Assembly (NCBI GenBank): GCA_030669445.1
Contig: DAOVDP010000066.1
Location: 1-6,718 of the forward strand
Origin: Candidatus Latescibacterota bacterium
GTDB taxonomy: Bacteria; Latescibacterota; MVCY01
Direction of reading: 5' to 3'
Length of the DNA: 6,718 nt
Shown: positions 1 to 6,236 of the stretch, one piece after another
Position numbering within the stretch: the first letter of the stretch is position 1
Layout: each line of letters begins with the position of its first letter
Made by a program: the position numbers and the translations under genes
Notes under the pieces: generated by a model
Database searches by the model: none
The model's input: only the letters and a program-made list of their open reading frames with translations
Told to the model about the DNA's origin: nothing

Positions 1-591
1 GGACCTGCCTGGGTGCCGGCGACAAACTCCCTGTACTTCGGTGTGCGCAAGGTGGATGATATCCTCTATGCCCCGCATCCGGACATAACGGCATGCTGGG
101 CGGAGGACTGCCAGCAGTGGTACACCGACCCCAGCGGCGCGGGCGGCAACTACCGCGAGGAGCAGCTCTGCAACACCGCTCAGCAGAACTTCTATACCCC
201 CAAAGATGGCGGACATTTGAGTCACTTTGGCCCGGTCGAGTATGACTGGAGGTTCGAGGCACCTAACGGCTTCTTTGCCCAGACCTTAGACGAGGCCACC
301 GGCTCCTATGACATGGAGGTTATGTACAAGCTGTGGGACTGGCTGGATGTCTCTGAAGAGACGAGCACATTACATATCTTCGAGGTTGACCAGCTCATCG
401 GCCTCGGCTTCTCTGTGAGAGATGTAGATATTAAAGGGGACGTCAAAAAACGTGCCAACTGGCAATCCGCGGATGTCTGGACAGATGCCAGCCTGTTCCC
501 CGCCTTTATGGTGCGTCCTGTGTCGGATACCTACGCACTGATGGCCACAGAGTCCTCCACCTGGGGAGGCATAAAGGCAATGTTCAAGTAA
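1..591 (+). CDS. C-terminal part of a secreted/surface protein, CBM9/DOMON-like (5' truncated)
   Basis: The reading frame is open from base 1, so the gene begins upstream; the GTG at 13 is only the first possible start inside the window and has no convincing ribosome binding site. The visible 196 residues have no membrane segment. Residues about 105-170 follow the pattern of the second half of a family 9 carbohydrate-binding (DOMON-like) sandwich: a stretch Y-D-M-E-V, then I-G-L-G-F-S-V-R-D-V-D (133-143), then an R-x-N-W strand and W-T-D-A-S-L-F-P near the end. That fold assignment is inference from pattern and is not certain. Four cysteines or fewer are scattered and show no motif. The protein ends S-T-W-G-G-I-K-A-M-F-K; from memory, similar W-G-x-I-K tails occur at the C-termini of secreted proteins in Latescibacterota- and Poribacteria-like genomes, which would make it a possible sorting or anchoring signal. 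The gene is followed after 35 bases by an intrinsic terminator and therefore probably ends a transcription unit. Confidence 0.8.
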   Translation, partial: GPAWVPATNSLYFGVRKVDDILYAPHPDITACWAEDCQQWYTDPSGAGGNYREEQLCNTAQQNFYTPKDGGHLSHFGPVEYDWRFEAPNGFFAQTLDEATGSYDMEVMYKLWDWLDVSEETSTLHIFEVDQLIGLGFSVRDVDIKGDVKKRANWQSADVWTDASLFPAFMVRPVSDTYALMATESSTWGGIKAMFK

Positions 592-626
592 ACTGTGGTA
601 AAACGAGGGGGGGGTTGCATCCACTT

Positions 627-649
627 GAGGGATTCCTCCCTCTCTTTTT
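627..649 (+). terminator. Rho-independent terminator of the upstream gene
   Basis: GAGGGA (627-632) pairs perfectly with TCCCTC (637-642) around a TTCC loop, and the stem is followed by TCTTTTT. This is a textbook intrinsic terminator, 35 bases after the stop codon of the truncated upstream gene. A run of eight G residues (607-614) lies just before it and could offer alternative pairing with the C-rich arm. Confidence 0.8.
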
Positions 650-659
650 AAACCGATTC

Positions 660-752
660 TCAACGCAAAGTCGCAAAGAAAGAAGATAGTTTTTAATAAT
701 CAGATAATTATGTTTCATATTTCCTCTCTGCGTCTTTGCGTCTCTGCGTTGG
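660..752. repeat. Imperfect inverted repeat made of 8-base units (CGCAAAGA type)
   Basis: The left arm (660-678) and right arm (734-752) are inverted copies matching at 16 of 19 positions, separated by a 55-base AT-rich loop. The right side is three exactly abutting 8-base units, CTCTGCGT, CTTTGCGT and CTCTGCGT (726-749); the left arm holds two units of the complementary form, ACGCAAAG and TCGCAAAG (663-678). The element lies entirely between genes, after the terminator of the first gene and 55 bases before the lipoprotein start codon. Elements of this appearance are, from memory, scattered between genes in many uncultured bacteria; their function is not known to me. It could be a non-autonomous mobile repeat or a transcribed hairpin in the leader of the next gene. 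Confidence 0.8.
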
Positions 753-785
753 ATTTTAGACTTTCTGCGAGTCAATAAATAGTGG

Positions 786-801
786 CCTTTTCCGAAAGGG
801 G
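786..801 (+). promoter_or_regulatory. Ribosome binding site of the lipoprotein gene, inside a small hairpin
   Basis: AAAGGGG (795-801) is the likely Shine-Dalgarno sequence, six bases before ATG 808. CCTTT (786-790) can pair with AAAGG (795-799) across a TCCG loop, which would partly hide the site. The stem is only 5 bp, so any regulatory effect is a guess. Confidence 0.5.
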
Positions 802-807
802 TTTCTT

Positions 808-1530
808 ATGAAGCAACTGAGCAAAATAGGCATCTGGTGCTTAATTGTGGGGCCTCTGACTTTGTTTGGCTGTGGCTATCGCCCCTTCTTGGGCAAGCTG
901 GAGCCGATGCCCAAGGCCAAACAAATAGCTGAGACGAGAATATTAGATGATGGCACCGTTCTTTATACTAAGGACAGGCTGGAAATTGGCTTACGCCCCT
1001 TAACCGACGAACAACTGAACCGGCAGTTTCCTCAACAATCCTCCAGCGGACTGCTTTCGGCTAATCCTTACACATACGCGAACTGGAAGTCTGCGGGGAA
1101 GAAGACCACCCCTCAGCGGTTCACTATTTTCCTTCTCACCGCAAAAAACTACGCTTACCCTAAGGTCAGAGTTGATCCTCTCAATATGGTCATTGTGGCC
1201 AAGAATGATCGTAAATACTTACCGTTGAGTTTTGAACAGTTGAAGGAATATTATGTAAAATATGTAGTTGGCTATGCCGGAAATGCTTACGAGCTCTACG
1301 AAGGACGGAAAGATATCTTGCGAAAGACTCTATATCCTAATGAGCCTGACTACCAGATTATATTTAGCGGCCAAGAACAGAAAGGCTATGTGGTGTTTCC
1401 CAAGCTCGATGAGGATGTGCGCAACATGAGTATTCATTTGAAAGATGTTGTCCTGCGCTTTGACTCCTGGAATAAGCCAGTAGAGACACTTGATTTAGTA
1501 TTTCGCTTCGAACGAAAAAGCGGGGAATAG
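808..1530 (+). CDS. Predicted outer-membrane lipoprotein of unknown function
   Basis: The 240-residue product begins with a short basic N-region, a hydrophobic stretch and the lipobox L-F-G-C, with the lipidated cysteine at residue 22, so it is very likely processed by signal peptidase II. The start is set by AAAGGGG six bases upstream. The mature part has no membrane helix and appears rich in beta strands: T-P-Q-R-F-T-I-F-L-L-T-A-K-N-Y-A-Y-P-K-V (about 100-120) looks like paired strands of an Ig-like sandwich, followed by a helical, tyrosine-rich stretch (about 142-165), then S-G-Q-E-Q-K-G-Y-V-V-F (187-197) and D-V-V-L-R-F-D (213-219). From memory, proteins with the same Y-A-G-N-A-Y / G-Y-V-V-F / R-F-D layout sit beside FlgD-Ig surface proteins in related uncultured bacteria, but I know no function. 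It stands 91 bases before a secreted discoidin/FlgD-Ig protein with no clear terminator between, so the two may be co-transcribed and the lipoprotein may help anchor or export its neighbour; this is inference. Confidence 0.9.
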   Translation: MKQLSKIGIWCLIVGPLTLFGCGYRPFLGKLEPMPKAKQIAETRILDDGTVLYTKDRLEIGLRPLTDEQLNRQFPQQSSSGLLSANPYTYANWKSAGKKTTPQRFTIFLLTAKNYAYPKVRVDPLNMVIVAKNDRKYLPLSFEQLKEYYVKYVVGYAGNAYELYEGRKDILRKTLYPNEPDYQIIFSGQEQKGYVVFPKLDEDVRNMSIHLKDVVLRFDSWNKPVETLDLVFRFERKSGE

Positions 1531-1603
1531 AAAACAGAAAGATGATTGAGGCAAGGAATAAGTCCTGTTTTAGCTATTTTCTAATTCCCATTTCCTGTTT
1601 TAG
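1523..1603. repeat. Imperfect inverted repeat overlapping a stop codon, with an 11-base direct repeat
   Basis: GGGAATAGAAAACAG (1523-1537) is nearly the reverse complement of CTATTTTCTAATTCCC (1574-1589), with one inserted base and one mismatch, around a 36-base loop. The left arm contains the TAG stop codon of the lipoprotein gene (1528-1530). The right arm is flanked by two exact copies of TCCTGTTTTAG (1563-1573 and 1593-1603). No T-tract follows the hairpin, so it is not a standard intrinsic terminator. The purine-rich left and pyrimidine-rich right arms resemble in style the 8-base-unit hairpins elsewhere in this window, but the unit sequence is different. Confidence 0.55.
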
Positions 1604-1621
1604 AAAAGGGGGGAACCTGAG

Positions 1622-3595
1622 ATGCGAAAGTCTATTTTGCTCTTTTTTTCTACTATTATATCCCTGCTGTTGTTGCTTTCTGGCCAGAGCAATGTCTTAG
1701 CTCAGACGAAGGCCTTCCTGATCGGGAGTGAAGAGAACCCCTGGAGACAATGGGGCAGCTTCGATCTGGTGGATGACCAGAGCAGGGAGGGATGGATTCA
1801 GCCTATAAAGACTACCCGAGATGTGAATATATTGCATGACCTTTATACCCAAGGGAGGCTGTTTGCGTTAGAAGAGCCCACCGAGTCAGAGTATGAGCCG
1901 GGAGACGGGAGAATCTGGTCACCAAATGCTCCCTTTAGGGAAAACCAAGCCATGGTTTATGGGCCAGGAGGAACCTATAGAAAGCCAAAGCCAGGCGGCT
2001 TAGCCGATGGCAAACAGGATACGGTCTCCTTTGACTACTTCAACAGACCCGGAAAAAGTAACTACGGTGTGTGCATATATATCGACCTGGGGGCGCCCTA
2101 TCCAGTAGATGAGGTATCTTTTTACCCCTTATGTGGAGAGAAACTTCCTTTAAAAATCCAGCAGGAATTAGGTATTGGAAGTCTCGCTCGGCATGAGGAT
2201 TGTTACATGAAAGGGTATGCACTTTGGGCCCACGATGGGGGTACAGAGAACCGAGATGAATGGGGAAACCCCGAATACCACTTGTTGGATAACGTGCCGA
2301 CAAATACAGATCGAGTGGTAGTAAATCAGAATTTTTCTCCCCAACATATCCGGTATATAAAATTGCGCTGCCTTTCTACAATGCCCTTTGAGATCGACCA
2401 GATGGAGGTAAGAGGTGAAGGTTATCTCAAACAGGCGACATTCACCTCCGATATAATTGATTTAGGAGACATAGCGAATTTTGGGAGAATTTTGTGGGCG
2501 GCAGAGGAAGAGCCTGGTTCCCAGGCGAGGATTTACACCCGTAACGGGAGAGACGAAACTACCAAGATTTACTATATGATAAACGAGATTGGTGAACCTG
2601 AGCCATTAACTGAGGATACCGATGAGAAGAACAGGAAAAAATGGGCGAAGCTGCCCGACGACGCCAAGGGGCCAGTAGTTGATGATACCGAGAACTGGAC
2701 TATGTGGTCTTCCTCTTACGATTCCTCCGGCCAGTCGTTTATTGCCGTCGGCCCTCGTCAGTTCTTCCAGGTTAAGGTGGTAATGGAAAGCCAGGTGGCT
2801 GTCACCAGAGCGTTGATGGACTTGGTTTCTGTAGAATATTCCCAACCGACTATGGCCCGCTCGCTCTGGGGGGAAATCGAGCCCAGAACAGATGTTGACT
2901 TAGGAGAAAAATATCTTTTTCACCACAGAGTAACCCCGGTGATCGGACAGAATGATATCGGATTTAATTGCATCCAAATTAGAACTCCTATTGAGGCTTC
3001 GGTGGAAACGGTGAAGGTCGGTGGCGATGTGATTCCTTCGGAAGAATACACCACCTTGGAGGAGAAGAATCTGTTGACTGTCCGGTTGTTGAACAGAAAA
3101 ATAACCACTGGCGAAGATGTTCTGGAGGTGGACTTCAGTTGTGCAATACTTGCCTTCGGGACCGTCTTTGAGGGGATAGCCTTTGCAAGTTGGCAGGAAG
3201 ATCTGTTAGGCCAGCGGGTTGAGGTACATAGGATGGAAGACCTTTCGGTCAGAGGGGCGGTAGAGTCGCTGGGCCGGGTCTTAGGAAGCGTGGAAACCTT
3301 GCCTAATCCCTTCACGCCCAATGGAGATGGGAAAAATGATACTGTCGTTCTCTCTTTCCGGCTTTTCCAAATGATAGGAACCGCTCCCCTTCAGGTGGAG
3401 ATGTACGACCTTTCAGGGAACCGGGTCAAAAAGCTGTTATCCCAAACAGTGAGCAGTGACTATTATGAGCTAACCTGGGATGGAACGGATGAGGACGGCA
3501 AGCTGGTCCCCCCCGGAATCTATGTGTATCAGATATTGCTGGAAGGGGATGCAGAGAAGTTTGTTAAGAATGGGACAGTTGCAGTAGTTTACTAA
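1622..3595 (+). CDS. Secreted discoidin-like protein with C-terminal FlgD-like Ig domain
   Basis: The 657-residue product starts at an ATG eight bases after AAGGGGGG. A signal peptide with a long leucine-rich core ends V-L-A|Q at residue 27, a type I site. The mature N-terminus (34-69) has an I-G-S...W-R-Q-W-G...G-W-I-Q-P...D-V-N pattern shared with the next gene. Residues about 125-268 form a discoidin-like (F5/8 type C) beta-sandwich: D-G at 129-130, Y-I-D-L-G-A-P near 152, R-Y-I-K-L-R and M-E-V-R-G-E-G at its end. Residues 270-410 form a second beta-rich region with S-D-I-I-D-L-G, a small module at 316-353 and W-T-M-W-S-S (359-364). An Ig-like region follows (about 420-540). The C-terminus (about 555-657) begins N-P-F-T-P-N-G-D-G-K-N-D (562-573) and continues Y-D-L-S-G-N-R-V, W-D-G-T-D-E-D-G and P-P-G-I-Y-V-Y-Q-I, the hallmark of FlgD-type Ig and gliding-associated C-terminal domains. 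In Bacteroidota-like bacteria such domains often accompany type IX secretion. No enzyme motif is visible; a binding or structural role outside the cell is likely but the ligand is unknown. Confidence 0.92.
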   Translation: MRKSILLFFSTIISLLLLLSGQSNVLAQTKAFLIGSEENPWRQWGSFDLVDDQSREGWIQPIKTTRDVNILHDLYTQGRLFALEEPTESEYEPGDGRIWSPNAPFRENQAMVYGPGGTYRKPKPGGLADGKQDTVSFDYFNRPGKSNYGVCIYIDLGAPYPVDEVSFYPLCGEKLPLKIQQELGIGSLARHEDCYMKGYALWAHDGGTENRDEWGNPEYHLLDNVPTNTDRVVVNQNFSPQHIRYIKLRCLSTMPFEIDQMEVRGEGYLKQATFTSDIIDLGDIANFGRILWAAEEEPGSQARIYTRNGRDETTKIYYMINEIGEPEPLTEDTDEKNRKKWAKLPDDAKGPVVDDTENWTMWSSSYDSSGQSFIAVGPRQFFQVKVVMESQVAVTRALMDLVSVEYSQPTMARSLWGEIEPRTDVDLGEKYLFHHRVTPVIGQNDIGFNCIQIRTPIEASVETVKVGGDVIPSEEYTTLEEKNLLTVRLLNRKITTGEDVLEVDFSCAILAFGTVFEGIAFASWQEDLLGQRVEVHRMEDLSVRGAVESLGRVLGSVETLPNPFTPNGDGKNDTVVLSFRLFQMIGTAPLQVEMYDLSGNRVKKLLSQTVSSDYYELTWDGTDEDGKLVPPGIYVYQILLEGDAEKFVKNGTVAVVY

Positions 3596-3632
3596 AACAT
3601 CGATCTCACGCCCATAACCACTGTAGGGTTTT

Positions 3633-3655
3633 CTCTCGCCAGGTGAGGGTTTTTT
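3633..3655 (+). terminator. Terminator-like hairpin between the two paralogous surface-protein genes
   Basis: CTCTCGC (3633-3639) pairs with GTGAGGG (3643-3649) in a 7-bp stem with two G-T wobbles and a CAG triloop, followed directly by TTTTTT. It lies 37 bases after the upstream stop codon and only about 17 bases before the ribosome binding site of the next gene. It could end the upstream transcript or act as a partial terminator or attenuator within an operon. Confidence 0.55.
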
Positions 3656-3672
3656 GTACTGGTATTTATTAT

Positions 3673-3678
3673 GAGGAA
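3673..3678 (+). promoter_or_regulatory. Ribosome binding site that decides the start of the 847-residue protein
   Basis: GAGGAA lies seven bases before ATG 3686, the ideal distance, while the in-frame ATG at 3671 overlaps this site and is preceded only by AT-rich sequence with no purine-rich motif. Starting at 3686 also gives a normal M-K-K signal peptide beginning, so the start at 3671 is rejected. Confidence 0.8.
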
Positions 3679-3685
3679 CTCAAAA

Positions 3686-6229
3686 ATGAAGAAAGCGTTC
3701 GTTAGACTAGGGATTTTAGCAATTTTCGCCTTGTTCACCGTGGCTTCTGCTATAGCAGGTGAATACACTGTCGGCACAAAAGCGGATTGGGAAGAATGGA
3801 GCTACCCCCGCGGAGGAGTGGTGGAGATTACCCCTAACGGATGGGTTGAGGTCAAATCAGTGGAGAAAGATATCAATGCTTGCTTAGAGGCCCATACCTA
3901 CACTTATGTATGGCGTGATGGAAAAAAGTATACCGGAGGCATTAGGGGAGCAAAATTAAGATCAAATCCGTCTGCTGCACCCAATGTGATAGACGGTGAT
4001 ACGACCACATTTTGGACCCCCGACCCTAAAGACCCCTTGGACAAATGGGTGATCGAGATCGACCTGGGCAGGCTGGTGTCGGCCAAGAAGATAAGGCTCA
4101 TATTTGCAGGAGATAAACAGCCTTTTCCCGAGTTCAAGATATACACTTCGGAGGGCATTGAAAAATACATAGGAACCCGATTGAAGCTGTTAGATTATGA
4201 GCTTGTAGTACAGACAGTAAGGCCCAATACTGAATATATATTCGAACTCGAGCTTGACCCGGGCACAGACCTTCAGGGCAATTCCCTGGTTGGGAAGTAT
4301 TTGCACTATGTTAAGATATTTTTCACCAAGAAGGTCGCCGACGCTGGGCTGGCAGAGGTCGAGGTAATTACCCTGGGGGAAAATATAGCCTTAGGCACAC
4401 TTGACCGGGCAGGCTGGATAAAATCTGGCAGCCCTACCCCACCCACCAGCAATATCTTTGATGGATTAGCCTGGACGCACTGGATGTGCTGTCTCTACGG
4501 CGACGATTGGCTCCCCAAAGGGTCATGGTTTCTTTGGGACCTGGGTTGTGCCTTCTGGGTTGACACCATAAGGATGACCTGTAAGTACAGAGAAATAGTT
4601 AGTGCTGACACCTTCTTTGAAGGGTTCAGGATGTATATTTCTGACGGGACCTCGGCTCTTCGCTCTCCTGCAGCCCAGTGGCAGGTAGACGGCAAGGATG
4701 TCCTCTGGGAAAGGATAGCCGATGTGAACAACAAGCTACTCCTGCCCCCCCTTCGTAATCACGATTTCAGATTTTCCCCACCTAAACGGGTGCGCTATAT
4801 CTTCTTACACCATTTCTACGGCACGGGGTATTATGCTACCCGGGGCAACCAGGGTGTTTTTCTATTTGAGATGCAATTATTCGGCCAGGGAATGGTTCCG
4901 GGGGTGACTCTGACTTCTCCCCTAATCGATGTGGGGAAAACTGTGAATCTCACTTCTGTCTCCTGGGATGCGGACACTCCTCCGGGGACAAGGATTGAGG
5001 TCAGGACAAAGACCGGGGAGAAGGTGAAGGAGATAACTCGCTATTATGATAAAATGGGCAATGAGATGACGAAAGAGATGTACGAAAGAAGACCTCCGTC
5101 CTTGCGGGGGCCGGTGGTGATCGACACGGTAGCTGTTGCGAAATATTGGAGCCCCTGGAGTTCCCCTTATCTACGCTCAGGAGAGAGGTTTCTTTCTCCC
5201 TCCCCCAGAAGATATCTCCAGCTTGAGGTTAACCTTCTGTCCGAAAACCCAGAGGCGGTCCCATCCCTGAATTCGGTAACCCTTTCATTTTCTCCGCCCG
5301 CCATAAGTACCGTATACAGTGAGATCACAACCTACAAAGTTCCGCAAGCCGGTGTACCTCAAACCTTCTGCCTTACCCTCAGGATGCCACGGATAGGAAC
5401 TATTCATTGGTACAATCGCTGGAACAGGGAAGTTAGCGAAACCCAATGGAATCAATTTTCTGGATCCCAGAGGGGACGAGTAGTTCAGGTGGTACGGCGT
5501 TTTTATGACAAAGAGGACAATGAAATTACAGAAGAAGAATGGCTGTACTTGGATCCTGAGCTGCGGGGGGAATCTGAGGTAGTGGAGGAGGAGATCACCG
5601 GGTTCAACAAGGTGTTGATTGGGATCCCTTCCCTGGCCCAAAAAGTGGAGCTAAAGATCGGAGGAGAAGAGACAGACCCTGAGGCGGTAACAACCAACGA
5701 TGATTCGCTCTTAGTGACACTTCCCAGGTTTTTGTTTACAGAAGAAGATTCGGTAGAGATTCAGTTTGAGTGTATTCCGTTCCTTAACTCTACAGTATTT
5801 GAGGCCTTTGTTTCGGGGCTGGCAGGATCCTGGCAGAGAGCAGAACCTGACCCAGCGGTCAAAAGTGCTACCACCGTGGCGCTTCCTGCTCTGGCAGATG
5901 AAGAACGACTTATAAGCAATCTGAAGATCGAGCCCAGAACGATAACCCCCGATGAAGATGGCGTTAATGATATTATTAATATAAGTTTTACAGTTGTTAA
6001 GGTTGCCAAATTCAGACAGGTGAGTGTTAAGATATACGACCTCGGGGGCAATTTAGTGAGGACTCCTTACACGGAACCGGGAACTACCGGGAATTACAGT
6101 GGAATCACCTGGGATGGAAAAGATAGCTCTGACCATCTGGTTGTCCCGGGGCTTTATCTCTGCGTGATAAGAGTCAGTGGTGATGCAGGCGTTAAAACGG
6201 TGAACAAAACTATCAGTGTGGCTTACTGA
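3686..6229 (+). CDS. Large secreted protein: two discoidin-like domains, tandem module insertion, C-terminal FlgD-like Ig domain
   Basis: The 847-residue product (from ATG 3686) has a signal peptide ending A-I-A|G at residue 24. Its mature N-terminus (29-64) shares a G-x(4)-W-E-E-W...G-W-V-E-V...D-I-N pattern with the upstream paralogue. A first discoidin-like domain (about 90-230) contains the typical I-D-G-D-T-T-T-F-W (102-110) and I-E-I-D-L-G-R; a second (about 232-403) contains F-D-G-L-A-W-T-H-W (258-266), W-D-L-G and R-Y-I-F-L. The following region (about 405-540) matches the upstream protein and carries one small module (452-478) and the Y-W-S-P-W-S motif (487-492). The next Ig-like domain is split by about 63 extra residues holding two tandem modules (574-600, 605-633). 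The C-terminal domain (about 745-847) has I-T-P-D-E-D-G-V-N-D (753-762), Y-D-L-G-G-N-L-V and W-D-G-K-D, again FlgD-Ig-like. Gene duplication with an added discoidin domain best explains the pair. Surface binding of glycans, proteins or lipids is plausible for discoidin folds, but no specific ligand or enzyme activity can be inferred. Confidence 0.92.
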   Translation: MKKAFVRLGILAIFALFTVASAIAGEYTVGTKADWEEWSYPRGGVVEITPNGWVEVKSVEKDINACLEAHTYTYVWRDGKKYTGGIRGAKLRSNPSAAPNVIDGDTTTFWTPDPKDPLDKWVIEIDLGRLVSAKKIRLIFAGDKQPFPEFKIYTSEGIEKYIGTRLKLLDYELVVQTVRPNTEYIFELELDPGTDLQGNSLVGKYLHYVKIFFTKKVADAGLAEVEVITLGENIALGTLDRAGWIKSGSPTPPTSNIFDGLAWTHWMCCLYGDDWLPKGSWFLWDLGCAFWVDTIRMTCKYREIVSADTFFEGFRMYISDGTSALRSPAAQWQVDGKDVLWERIADVNNKLLLPPLRNHDFRFSPPKRVRYIFLHHFYGTGYYATRGNQGVFLFEMQLFGQGMVPGVTLTSPLIDVGKTVNLTSVSWDADTPPGTRIEVRTKTGEKVKEITRYYDKMGNEMTKEMYERRPPSLRGPVVIDTVAVAKYWSPWSSPYLRSGERFLSPSPRRYLQLEVNLLSENPEAVPSLNSVTLSFSPPAISTVYSEITTYKVPQAGVPQTFCLTLRMPRIGTIHWYNRWNREVSETQWNQFSGSQRGRVVQVVRRFYDKEDNEITEEEWLYLDPELRGESEVVEEEITGFNKVLIGIPSLAQKVELKIGGEETDPEAVTTNDDSLLVTLPRFLFTEEDSVEIQFECIPFLNSTVFEAFVSGLAGSWQRAEPDPAVKSATTVALPALADEERLISNLKIEPRTITPDEDGVNDIINISFTVVKVAKFRQVSVKIYDLGGNLVRTPYTEPGTTGNYSGITWDGKDSSDHLVVPGLYLCVIRVSGDAGVKTVNKTISVAY
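5405..5584 (+). repeat. Tandem pair of small protein modules inside an Ig-like domain
   Basis: At protein level, residues 574-600 (W-Y-N-R-W-N-R-E-V-S-E-T-Q-W ... Q-R-G-R-V-V) and 605-633 (F-Y-D-K-E-D-N-E-I-T-E-E-E-W ... L-R-G-E-S-E-V-V) are two copies of one module at a 31-residue offset. A third copy is at 452-478 of the same protein (nt 5039-5119) and a looser one at 316-353 of the upstream paralogue (nt 2567-2680). The DNA of the copies has diverged, so the duplication is not recent. Confidence 0.65.
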
Positions 6230-6236
6230 GAATATC

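Noticed and set aside
13..15. GTG at 13 as the true start of the first gene
   Set aside because: The frame is open to the window edge, there is no ribosome binding site in the 12 bases before it, and no signal peptide follows, while the protein otherwise looks exported.
726..749. Short regularly spaced repeats as a CRISPR array
   Set aside because: Units are 8 bases and abut directly without spacers; the arms are inverted copies. No cas gene is present.
749..780. Promoter TTGGAT ... CAATAA before the lipoprotein gene
   Set aside because: The -10 match is poor and the -35 overlaps the repeat arm; not supportable by eye.
2040..2303. Minus-strand open frames within the coding regions (for example 2040-2303, 2920-3321, 5285-5641, 5761-6051)
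   Set aside because: All are shadows of the two large + strand genes: no ribosome binding sites, no recognisable domains, compositions typical of antisense translation.
3671..3685. Alternative start ATG at 3671 for the large surface protein
   Set aside because: It overlaps the GAGGAA ribosome binding site of ATG 3686, has no site of its own, and only adds M-R-N-S-K before a normal signal peptide.
1622..6229. Glycoside hydrolase, sialidase or protease identity for the discoidin proteins
   Set aside because: Discoidin domains often accompany such enzymes, but no catalytic domain, Asp-box or protease motif is visible in either protein.
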